Shown here in pieces: positions 44,473 through 52,032 of a DNA stretch of 64,000 bases. The DNA comes from Cyclobacteriaceae bacterium (GTDB taxonomy: Bacteria > Bacteroidota > Bacteroidia > Cytophagales > Cyclobacteriaceae). The notes below the pieces were generated by a model, which ran no database searches, was not told the origin of the DNA, and saw only the letters and a list, made by a program, of their open reading frames with translations. Each line of letters starts with the position of its first letter. Position 1 is the first letter of the stretch. The DNA lies in NCBI GenBank assembly GCA_016787755.1, contig JAEUUA010000002.1, forward strand, positions 186,001-250,000, in the 5' to 3' direction. The position numbers and the translations under genes were made by a program.

Positions 44473-45156
44473 TTATTCACAAAGCGTGACGCCTGCATTT
44501 GCAACATTCTTATCCTGTGAATGCACATGATCAAATAAGGTCCGTGAAATTAATAACGCTCCCAGGGTGATTAGGGTGATGGTAGTAATCTTTTGATACG
44601 TGAGATGAAACTTGGCGAAGAGATATTGGATAACTGAAGTAAGGCCAAGCATGACTGGGAAGGTGCCCAGACCAAAAAGTAGCATAAAGACAAAACCATC
44701 TGATGTTGAGGGTAGAAGAATGCAATAGGATAGAGCCAGATAAGTTAGGCCACAAGGTAGCAACCCGTTAATCATTCCCATTCCAAAAAGAGCAGAACGT
44801 GTTTTCTTAATAATAAATTTCTTGAAAATAGTTTTGATCAGAGTAGAAATCTGTTGTAACGATTTTGTAATAAAAGGGATCTTGAAATGAGTAATTCCGA
44901 TTACACCGAAAATAATTAATGCACATCCGAGCACAAAGCTGAAAATGTTTTGGAGAACCGGAAAATTGAAGAGTGATCCAAAACTGCTAATAATAGCACC
45001 CAGTATGCCATAGCTTAATATCCGACCCATATTATAAATAAGTCGATTCCAGAAAGAAGGATTGCGATAGCTGGTAACGGCCACAGCCAGTGGACTACAC
45101 ATTGTTGCGCAGTGCATACTTCCTACTAAGCCCATTAAAAGTGCAGTAAGTATCAT
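44473..45156 (-). CDS. SafE/TauE-like membrane protein of the cco operon
   Basis: A polytopic membrane protein of 227 residues with about six helices. It begins MILTALLMGLVGSMHCATMCSPL, whose HCATMC motif is typical of the sulfite exporter TauE/SafE-like proteins (DsbD-related) found at the end of cbb3 oxidase operons, and repeats the theme in MGMINGLLPCGLTYLAL. The paired cysteines suggest a role in copper or thiol handling during oxidase assembly rather than sulfite export. The start codon follows the stop of the fixH-like gene directly, so it is the last gene of the operon. Confidence 0.85.
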   Translation of the reverse strand: MILTALLMGLVGSMHCATMCSPLAVAVTSYRNPSFWNRLIYNMGRILSYGILGAIISSFGSLFNFPVLQNIFSFVLGCALIIFGVIGITHFKIPFITKSLQQISTLIKTIFKKFIIKKTRSALFGMGMINGLLPCGLTYLALSYCILLPSTSDGFVFMLLFGLGTFPVMLGLTSVIQYLFAKFHLTYQKITTITLITLGALLISRTLFDHVHSQDKNVANAGVTLCE

Positions 45157-45585
45157 TTAGAGGGTGATGATTTCTTCCAAAAAGAATTCTTTTTCTCCTA
45201 TTGACCAAAAAAACCGGGCCTTATACATCCCGCGAGGCAATGTATTAAGTGGAAAAATTTGCTCAATGGCTTCGGATGCATGTACTGAAAATGACTTATC
45301 GTTTCGCTCATTGGATGGACAGAATAGTTTAATTTCTCCCTTTTTTATTTCTTGAAACTGATCAAAATGAATCTTAAGGGTGTCAGGCGTTGCAGTGATA
45401 ATGGGTCTTTCCGATAGCGCATTTGTGTTTTGAATTCGATCGATTTGATCTTGATAGATCAACTCCTCCTTATAATAGTTCTGACTAACTAAACTAATAT
45501 CTTGGTTCATGCACACAGTGACCAAGGTTCCAATAAATAGAGCGAACATCACAAATGCAAAAACTATCCACTTTCCAATATTCAT
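45157..45585 (-). CDS. fixH: FixH/CcoH-family oxidase biogenesis protein
   Basis: A protein of 142 residues. One N-terminal membrane helix (about 5-25, GKWIVFAFVMFALFIGTLV) with a C-terminal periplasmic beta domain. The segment DISLVSQNYYKEELIYQDQIDR is the FixH hallmark. FixH/CcoH is needed for cbb3 oxidase assembly or stability. It lies between ccoG (18 bp gap) and the SafE-like gene (no gap), as in many Bacteroidota. Confidence 0.9.
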   Translation of the reverse strand: MNIGKWIVFAFVMFALFIGTLVTVCMNQDISLVSQNYYKEELIYQDQIDRIQNTNALSERPIITATPDTLKIHFDQFQEIKKGEIKLFCPSNERNDKSFSVHASEAIEQIFPLNTLPRGMYKARFFWSIGEKEFFLEEIITL

Positions 45586-45603
45586 AAGATTAGATTTATT
45601 AGT

Positions 45604-47037
45604 TTATCTTTTTAGGTCTGTTGATCTACTTACAGGACCAATAAATTTTACGTTCAACGTTTCAACGCGTCTGCCTTCCTGGTAAATTCCAATTTTTACA
45701 ACCGTTCGCGCATTGGTCACATCGGCTTCAGGAATTCGAATAAAAAAAATTCCTCGCGCCATTCCCTCCCCCGGAATGATAACACCTTTTCCGTCCACTC
45801 TATCCAACATGGCGGTGGCCGGAGATTCGATTTTTGCTTCCAGAGAAATTGTCTCAAATGTCTTGTTGATGAATTCAACATTGTAAAGATTGGTGATATA
45901 TCCATCTGTAGTTCTTTGATAAAGTGTGCCCGGAACTTTAAACATGGTTGTTTCAACATCGGAACGAGTTGCAAGGGTAAAAGACAAAACAGCGAGCAGG
46001 AGAACCAGAACCACTGAGTAACCGATAACTCTTGGAGTTATTATTTTCTGTATTCCATCTTTGATCGAGTTGTAGGAAGCAAATCGGATAAGTCCCTTTG
46101 GTTTGCCAATCTTCAGCATCACTTCATCGCAGGCATCAATACACGCTGTGCAGTTAACACATTCCAATTGAGTTCCTTGCCTAATATCAATGCCAGTAGG
46201 GCAAACATGAACGCATAATTTGCAATCAATACAGTCTCCCGATTTTACGTCAGACTTTTTTTTCTTCAAATGACTTCTAGGTTCGCCCCTTAACCAATCA
46301 TAGGCAACAACGATCGAATCTTTAATGAGAAGAACGCCCTGTAATCTTCCATATGGGCAAACAGCAATACAGGCTTGTTCGCGAAAACGTGCATAAACTC
46401 CATAAAAAATACCAGTGAAGGCAATTAATCCAAGAAAGCCAGCCAGGTTTTCCTTGGGTGAATGCTGTATGATGCTCCATGTTTTTTCGATACCGATCAT
46501 GTATGCCATAACGGTATGCGCTATCAGAATGGAGATTGCAAGGAAGATAAGATGCTTACTTAATTTTTTTGCTATTTTTCCGCTATTCCATGCCGCTTTG
46601 TCTAATCTGCGTTGAGCCGCAGCGTCACCTTCAATGGCATATTCTATTTTTCTGAAAACCATTTCCATAAATAATGTTTGGGGGCACATCCAGCCGCACC
46701 ACACCCTGCCAAAGACTACCGTAAAAAGGATGATGAAAACAAAGAACGTTATAAGTGTAATGGCTAGTAAAATAAAATCCTGCGGCCAAAACGCCTGTCC
46801 AAGAATAATAAACTTGCGTTCAAAAATATTTAGCAATAGAAAAGGTTGACCATTAATTCTTAAGAACGGTCCCGCAAAGAGAACGCCTAATAAAAATGTT
46901 GTTACTGCTATTCGCCAACCATGATAATTTCCTTTCAGTTTTTTCGGATAGATCCAAATTCGTTTACCCTTCTGATCAACGGTAGCAATGCTGTTTCTAT
47001 ATTCTTCATCTACTTGATAGAGATCTTCTGCGTTCAT
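45604..47037 (-). CDS. ccoG: Cytochrome c oxidase accessory protein CcoG
   Basis: A membrane ferredoxin-like protein of 477 residues that takes part in copper reduction and delivery for the cbb3 oxidase. An early CGWMCPQTLFMEMVFRKIEYAIEGD box (near 110-135) is diagnostic. Five membrane helices are spread through it. Two 4Fe-4S clusters are encoded at CIDCKLCVHVCPTGIDIRQG (about 270) and CVNCTACIDACDEVM. The C-terminal Ig-like domain (about 370-477) is normal for CcoG. It overlaps ccoP by 4 bp. Confidence 0.95.
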   Translation of the reverse strand: MNAEDLYQVDEEYRNSIATVDQKGKRIWIYPKKLKGNYHGWRIAVTTFLLGVLFAGPFLRINGQPFLLLNIFERKFIILGQAFWPQDFILLAITLITFFVFIILFTVVFGRVWCGWMCPQTLFMEMVFRKIEYAIEGDAAAQRRLDKAAWNSGKIAKKLSKHLIFLAISILIAHTVMAYMIGIEKTWSIIQHSPKENLAGFLGLIAFTGIFYGVYARFREQACIAVCPYGRLQGVLLIKDSIVVAYDWLRGEPRSHLKKKKSDVKSGDCIDCKLCVHVCPTGIDIRQGTQLECVNCTACIDACDEVMLKIGKPKGLIRFASYNSIKDGIQKIITPRVIGYSVVLVLLLAVLSFTLATRSDVETTMFKVPGTLYQRTTDGYITNLYNVEFINKTFETISLEAKIESPATAMLDRVDGKGVIIPGEGMARGIFFIRIPEADVTNARTVVKIGIYQEGRRVETLNVKFIGPVSRSTDLKR

Positions 47038-48110
47038 AAAACGGCTTGAGTCTTCGTTGTATCCCCTGGCAAGGGTTTTTTTGGAACTGGTTCAAATAGC
47101 TCACCTTGGGGAGCTTTTGCATCAACAGGATTTGATCCTTTCAAGCTCATGACAAAGAAGGTTACATCTCTTACATCAATTGGACTCATTATTTTTCCCC
47201 AATCAGGCATCCCTTTTTCAACTACGCCTGATTTTATTGTGTTGAAAATACTTTTGGCGTTTCCACCATGAATCCAATAGTTGTCGGTTAGGTTGGGGCC
47301 AATTGCATTTCCTCCACCATCATTGCGATGGCATGTGCTACAATTACTTAAATAAACTTTTTTTCCGTTTGCAATAAGCTCTGCATCATTAGTAAATTCG
47401 ATGGTATTTCCGTCAATCAGAACTTGAGGTTGGGCTGCCTTTAGTTTTTGAATGGCTATTTCGGCTGTGGCCACTTCTTGCTTATATTCTTCATCTGAAA
47501 GAGGTAGTGTACCCATTACGTGATATACCAATAGATAGATTACACCCCATACAACCGTTCCTACGAATAGCCATTTCCACCAGGGTGGCAGGTGATTATC
47601 TAATTCACGAATTCCATCATAGTTATGACCTAGGTCAATGGATTCTTCACGCTCTACAGGAACTGAGGCATTCAGTTTTTCGGTAAGAGTATCCCACCAG
47701 GATGGTTCTTTTTTGTAGGCGATTCCAAGCTTTAAAGCTCTTTCTTTTTCTGCTTGAGCAACAAATACGTTAAGAATTTTAATAGTGTATAGGGCAGCAA
47801 TCAAGACGAGTATGATTACAATTCCAATTGCAATGCTCAACAAGTAAAGTGGTAAAAGAGGATGATTGAAAGGATCATCAGAGAATGATTTTGCAGAACC
47901 CGTGGTGTCTTGAGCAAACGATGAAACCCCAAGAAAAAGGAAAATTATCAGCGGTATTATTTTCTTTAGTAAATCTTCCTTCTGTGCTTCATGGGTCTTG
48001 TATGCATCTCGCTTTTTTTCACATGAAGTTTTAATAATGAGCGTGTTTTCCAACCTGGAATTCTGAAGCATAGTCATGCGCAAGGGTTTTTCATCGTGAC
48101 AGCAATTCAT
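47034..48110 (-). CDS. ccoP: cbb3-type cytochrome c oxidase subunit III (CcoP), one-haem form
   Basis: A membrane-anchored cytochrome c subunit of 358 residues. From the ATG at 48110 it has a 45-residue N-terminal extension before a signal-like helix (KIIPLIIFLFLGVSSFAQ). A second helix lies about 85-110, and a CcoP-type helix near 190 (WWKWLFVGTVVWGVIYLL). Only one CxxCH haem motif is present (CSTCH, near residue 265), with an axial Met available in EKGMPDWG. Classical CcoP carries two c haems. The start overlaps the ccoQ stop as ATGA, which favours the annotated start, although the extension is unusual. Confidence 0.92.
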   Translation of the reverse strand: MNCCHDEKPLRMTMLQNSRLENTLIIKTSCEKKRDAYKTHEAQKEDLLKKIIPLIIFLFLGVSSFAQDTTGSAKSFSDDPFNHPLLPLYLLSIAIGIVIILVLIAALYTIKILNVFVAQAEKERALKLGIAYKKEPSWWDTLTEKLNASVPVEREESIDLGHNYDGIRELDNHLPPWWKWLFVGTVVWGVIYLLVYHVMGTLPLSDEEYKQEVATAEIAIQKLKAAQPQVLIDGNTIEFTNDAELIANGKKVYLSNCSTCHRNDGGGNAIGPNLTDNYWIHGGNAKSIFNTIKSGVVEKGMPDWGKIMSPIDVRDVTFFVMSLKGSNPVDAKAPQGELFEPVPKKPLPGDTTKTQAVL

Positions 48111-48307
48111 ATAGATTTATTTTCAACGTTGTTGGAATTTGATTGAGATGTTTTGTCGAGTGGCATTTCACTCATTTTAGTAATGTATTTTTTGTTAGCC
48201 GTAAGCACCCACCACAATAGACCTATGAAGAAGAGAAAAAAAATAACGAATGAAATTATTGGCCAGATAGCGATGTGATCAATATTTTGTAAAACGTTCT
48301 TATACAT
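48107..48307 (-). CDS. ccoQ: cbb3 oxidase small subunit CcoQ-like
   Basis: A protein of 66 residues with a single membrane helix (about 13-36, IWPIISFVIFFLFFIGLLWWVL) followed by a short cytoplasmic tail (TANKKYITKMSEMPLD). The position between ccoNO and ccoP and the pattern 'helix, then K(K)xYI.(K)MS.MPLD' identify a CcoQ/FixQ-type subunit, which stabilises CcoP in the complex. It overlaps ccoP by 4 bp and follows ccoNO by 36 bp. Confidence 0.88.
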   Translation of the reverse strand: MYKNVLQNIDHIAIWPIISFVIFFLFFIGLLWWVLTANKKYITKMSEMPLDKTSQSNSNNVENKSI

Positions 48308-48343
48308 TGGAATTAATTTAAGGTGTCTAAGAATACTGTTTTA

Positions 48344-50479
48344 TTACTGTGGTTTTGTAGCAGCTGTTTTTTCGCCTTTAATATCTATGCCCAATCGCTG
48401 CATATAGGCAATCAATGCTATGATTTCAGTATCCGGCATAACTTCAATGCCATCTGCCTTTAGCGTAGCAGAAATCTTTTCTGCTTGCTTATTCAAATCA
48501 CTTCCTGCTTTCTCTTCAAAACCGACTTCATAGGGAACTCCAATTTTCCGCATGGCTGAAATTTTTCCGCCTGTTTCGTTCTTATCGATTACCTGTTCAA
48601 ATAACCATGGGTATGCAGGCATGATGGAACCGCTTGAAACCGCATCAGGCGCAAGCATATGATTATAGTGCCAGGTATTGGAATATTTACTACCGATTCG
48701 ATGTAAATCGGGCCCGGTGCGTTTAGATCCCCAAAGAAAGGGATGATCATAAACAAATTCACCAGCCTTGCTATACTCTCCATACCGTTCGGTTTCTGAT
48801 CGGAAAGGCCGTACCATTTGGGTATGGCAGTTTACACATCCTTCACGCACATAAATGTCGCGTCCATGTAGTTCAAGAGGCGTGTATGGTTTTACACTCG
48901 CAATGGTAGGTACATTCGATTTTATCAAAAAGGTGGGAATCATTTCAATGGCACCTCCTATGAGGATGGCAACAAGGGATAGAATTGTAAATAGGACAGG
49001 CTTATGCTCTAATAATCTATGATGCCAACCGCCACTGGTGGAAGTGTATTCCTTTAATAGAGGAGCAGCTTCAACTTCTTCATTAGCCACAAAGCTTCCA
49101 GCGTATGCAGTTTTGATAAGATTATAAGTCATTATGATGGCGCCAGTTAAGTAGAGCGTCCCACCGATTGCACGTAATCCATGAAGGGGAAGAATCTGAA
49201 CGGTGGTTTCCAGGAAGTTCTTGTACACTAAAAAACCATCTGGATTAAATTCTTTCCACATCAAACTCTGCACAACCCCTGATACATACATTGGAAGAGC
49301 ATAGAAAATGATTCCTAACGTGCCAATCCAAAAGTGAGTATTAGCAAGTTTTGAAGAGTAGAGTTTGGTATTCCACATGCGTGGCACCATCCAATATAAA
49401 ATCGCAAAAATCATAAACCCATTCCAGCCGAGTCCGCCTACGTGAACATGGGCAACAATCCAATCCGTAAAGTGCGCGATAGCATTTACACTTTTAAGCG
49501 ATAATAAAGGGCCTTCCAGAGTGGCCATCCCATAGGCTGTGATAGCAACCACCATGAATTTCAGAACTACATCTTCGCGCACCCGATCCCATGCCCCGCG
49601 CAACGTCATCAATCCGTTCAGCATTCCACCCCACGAAGGAGCGATCAGCATTATGGAAAATACAACACCTAATGACTGTGCCCAATCAGGTAGGGAAGTG
49701 TATAATAAATGGTGAGGACCAGCCCAGATATAAATAAAGATCAACGACCAGAAGTGAATAATGGAAAGGCGATAGGAATACACCGGACGGTTAGCTGCCT
49801 TAGGCAAATAATAATACATGATTCCCAGAAAAGGAGTGGTAAGAAAGAATGCCACGGCATTATGACCATACCACCATTGCACCAAGGCATCTTGTACACC
49901 AGCATACCACGAATAGCTTTTAAAGAGAGTTACCGGTATGGCCAATGAGTTTACTACATGGAGTACGGCTACCGTGATAAACGTGGCAATGTAAAACCAG
50001 ATGGATACATACATATGCCGCTCTCTTCGCTTTATGATAGTGCCAATCATATTCCAACCAAAAACCACCCAGATAATTGTAATGGCGATGTCGATAGGCC
50101 ACTCCAATTCTGCATATTCTTTGGAGGTAGTGAGGCCTAATGGCAGCGTGATGGCAGCGGCCAGGATTATTAATTGCCAACCCCAAAAGTGAATCCAGCT
50201 AAGGGCATCACTCAGCATACGAGTTTTTAGCAAACGTTGCATCGAGTAATAGATACCAGCGAACATGGCATTGCCTACAAAGGCAAAGATGATGGCATTG
50301 GTATGCAAAGGACGAATCCTGCCAAATGAGGTGTATTGTAAATCGAAATTGAATAGGGGATATACAAGCTGAATTGCTGCGGTAAGACCTACCAACATGC
50401 CAACTAACCCAAAGATCACTGTGGCAAGCATGAAGGCTTTTACAATCTTGTTGTCGTAGCTGAATTTTTCCAATTCCAT
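48344..50479 (-). CDS. ccoNO: Fused cbb3 cytochrome c oxidase subunits I and II (CcoN-CcoO)
   Basis: The catalytic core of a high-affinity terminal oxidase, 711 residues. The N-terminal about 470 residues are CcoN with twelve membrane helices and the haem-copper ligands (LHTNAIIFAFVGN near 60, WWYGHNAVAFF near 205, GPHHLLYTSLPDW and HVHVGGLGWNG). The C-terminal part (about 500-700) is CcoO with one membrane helix, a single c-haem site CVNCH, and TQMVRPFRSETERYGEYS. The fusion of the two subunits is usual in Bacteroidota. A perfect FNR-like palindrome lies 84 bp upstream of the start, inside the end of ccoS. Confidence 0.96.
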   Translation of the reverse strand: MELEKFSYDNKIVKAFMLATVIFGLVGMLVGLTAAIQLVYPLFNFDLQYTSFGRIRPLHTNAIIFAFVGNAMFAGIYYSMQRLLKTRMLSDALSWIHFWGWQLIILAAAITLPLGLTTSKEYAELEWPIDIAITIIWVVFGWNMIGTIIKRRERHMYVSIWFYIATFITVAVLHVVNSLAIPVTLFKSYSWYAGVQDALVQWWYGHNAVAFFLTTPFLGIMYYYLPKAANRPVYSYRLSIIHFWSLIFIYIWAGPHHLLYTSLPDWAQSLGVVFSIMLIAPSWGGMLNGLMTLRGAWDRVREDVVLKFMVVAITAYGMATLEGPLLSLKSVNAIAHFTDWIVAHVHVGGLGWNGFMIFAILYWMVPRMWNTKLYSSKLANTHFWIGTLGIIFYALPMYVSGVVQSLMWKEFNPDGFLVYKNFLETTVQILPLHGLRAIGGTLYLTGAIIMTYNLIKTAYAGSFVANEEVEAAPLLKEYTSTSGGWHHRLLEHKPVLFTILSLVAILIGGAIEMIPTFLIKSNVPTIASVKPYTPLELHGRDIYVREGCVNCHTQMVRPFRSETERYGEYSKAGEFVYDHPFLWGSKRTGPDLHRIGSKYSNTWHYNHMLAPDAVSSGSIMPAYPWLFEQVIDKNETGGKISAMRKIGVPYEVGFEEKAGSDLNKQAEKISATLKADGIEVMPDTEIIALIAYMQRLGIDIKGEKTAATKPQ

Positions 50480-50551
50480 AGAAAAGATTTTTTGAGAGGA
50501 TTAATGAGCGTAAAAATAGATGGCAACCTTATGACGTATTCCTGATGGCAG

Positions 50552-50734
50552 TTAGGGAGTAACCTGATTTTTATCAGGATTTGAATCCTTCTTTTTTTTG
50601 GATTCAAATAACATTCGGATGGAGGGTGTGTACGTGTCATCGTACTGCCCACTTTTAACTGACCATAAGAATATCACTAAGAAAAGTATCGCGATGGAAA
50701 GACTAACCACAATCAAAAGAATAATTATACCCAT
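50552..50734 (-). CDS. ccoS: cbb3 oxidase assembly protein CcoS
   Basis: A protein of 60 residues with one membrane helix (about 3-25, IIILLIVVSLSIAILFLVIFLW) followed by SVKSGQYDD, the CcoS signature, and a charged tail rich in Lys. CcoS is needed to insert the haem and copper cofactors of the catalytic subunit. It is preceded by the acetyl-CoA hydrolase gene with a 2 bp gap and followed by ccoNO after 72 bp. Confidence 0.93.
   Translation of the reverse strand: MGIIILLIVVSLSIAILFLVIFLWSVKSGQYDDTYTPSIRMLFESKKKKDSNPDKNQVTP
50563..50578. promoter_or_regulatory. FNR-like perfect palindrome CCTGAT-TTTT-ATCAGG
   Basis: A 16-bp perfect inverted repeat matching TTGAT-N4-ATCAA in its core. It lies in the last codons of ccoS, 84-99 bp upstream of the ccoNO start. 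A site here could drive an internal promoter, giving about 50 bases of leader with class II geometry. Confidence 0.5.
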
Positions 50735-50736
50735 GA

Positions 50737-52032
50737 CTAATAGAATGTTCGCTCAAATTCATAGCTCTTAAAGCGCTCAAACGCTGCTCGTTCTAATTCT
50801 TCACGATGATTGGGATGAGCAATTTCAATCAATGCTTTGGCGCGTTGGCGCATATTCTTGCCATACAGATACGCAATGCCATATTCGGTTACTATATAAT
50901 GTGCGTGTGCTCGGGTGGTCACCACACCTGCTCCCGGCTTTAACATAGACACAATGCGGCTAATATTTTTTTTGGTTGTTGATGGGAGGGCTATTATGGG
51001 TTTACCACCTTCTGAAAGTGAGGCACCCCTTACAAAATCCAGTTGGCCACCCACACCAGAATAATGGTAGGTACCGATAGAGTCTGAACAAACCTGCCCG
51101 GTTATATCCACTTCGATGGCGCTGTTAATGGCAGTAACTTTTGGATTGGCTCGAATGACAGCCGTATCGTTTGTATAATCGATGCCAAGCATGGCTATCG
51201 AGGGATTGTCGTCTACAAAGTCATACAACTTTCTGCTGCCTAGCATAAACGAGGAAACTGTTTTTCCCCGATGCTTGCGCTTGTGTTGATTTGTAATTAT
51301 TCCTTTTTCAATTAATGGAATGATTCCATCTGAAAACATTTCTGTATGCATACCAAGTTCTTTGTGATGAATAAGGCTTGCCAGTACTGCGTCAGGAATT
51401 GAACCAATACCAGTTTGTAGCGTAGCTCCGTCTTCAACCAGCGATGCGCAGAAATTTCCAATTCGTTTATAAATATCTGAGGTATCTTTGCTTACTATTT
51501 CGGGAAGCTCTTCTTCAAAATATACCATGGTATTAAGGTTCTTTACATGGATCATGCTATCACCATGCGTGCGTGGCATTCTTGGGTTGACCTGGGCTAT
51601 AACATGTTTCGCATTTTTTACCGCTGCCACAGCGGTGTCAACCGAAACACCCAATGAACAAAAACCATGTTTGTCAGGTGGAGAAACCTGAATCAAAGCA
51701 ACATTTAAAGGAAGAATATTCTTTCTAAAAAGATTTGGAATTTCACTTAGAAATACGGGAATGTAATCTCCCCGCCCATCGTTTATTGCTTCACGAACAT
51801 TGGCTGAAACAAAGAGTGAATTAAGATAAAAATTTTGTTTGTATTTAGGATTTGTAAAATAGATTTCGCCTTGTTGACTGATACTTATTAACTCCACATC
51901 ATAGAGTTCATCAGCACGTTCAACCATCTTTTGCAATAAATGATGGGGTGTGGCTGCACCTCCGTGAATAAATACCCGATCTTCTGATTTAATAATTTTT
52001 AAGGCCTCGCTGGCCAATACATATTCTTTCAT
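50737..52032 (-). CDS. Acetyl-CoA hydrolase/transferase family protein (4-hydroxybutyrate CoA-transferase-like)
   Basis: A soluble CoA-transferase of 431 residues, the normal length for this family. Family features include GGAATPHHLLQKM at the N-terminus, VSPPDKHGFCSLG near 115, GIGSIPDAVLASL near 215, INSAIEVDITGQVCSD near 310 (the Glu here is in the usual place for the catalytic glutamate), YHYSGVGGQLDFVRGA, and the C-terminal TEYGIAYLYGKNMRQRA. It moves CoA between acetate, butyrate-type or related acids, or hydrolyses acyl-CoA. It sits inside the cco assembly operon, overlapping ccoI by 4 bp and 2 bp before ccoS, which is not part of the canonical cco set. The substrate is unknown. Confidence 0.9.
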   Translation of the reverse strand: MKEYVLASEALKIIKSEDRVFIHGGAATPHHLLQKMVERADELYDVELISISQQGEIYFTNPKYKQNFYLNSLFVSANVREAINDGRGDYIPVFLSEIPNLFRKNILPLNVALIQVSPPDKHGFCSLGVSVDTAVAAVKNAKHVIAQVNPRMPRTHGDSMIHVKNLNTMVYFEEELPEIVSKDTSDIYKRIGNFCASLVEDGATLQTGIGSIPDAVLASLIHHKELGMHTEMFSDGIIPLIEKGIITNQHKRKHRGKTVSSFMLGSRKLYDFVDDNPSIAMLGIDYTNDTAVIRANPKVTAINSAIEVDITGQVCSDSIGTYHYSGVGGQLDFVRGASLSEGGKPIIALPSTTKKNISRIVSMLKPGAGVVTTRAHAHYIVTEYGIAYLYGKNMRQRAKALIEIAHPNHREELERAAFERFKSYEFERTFY

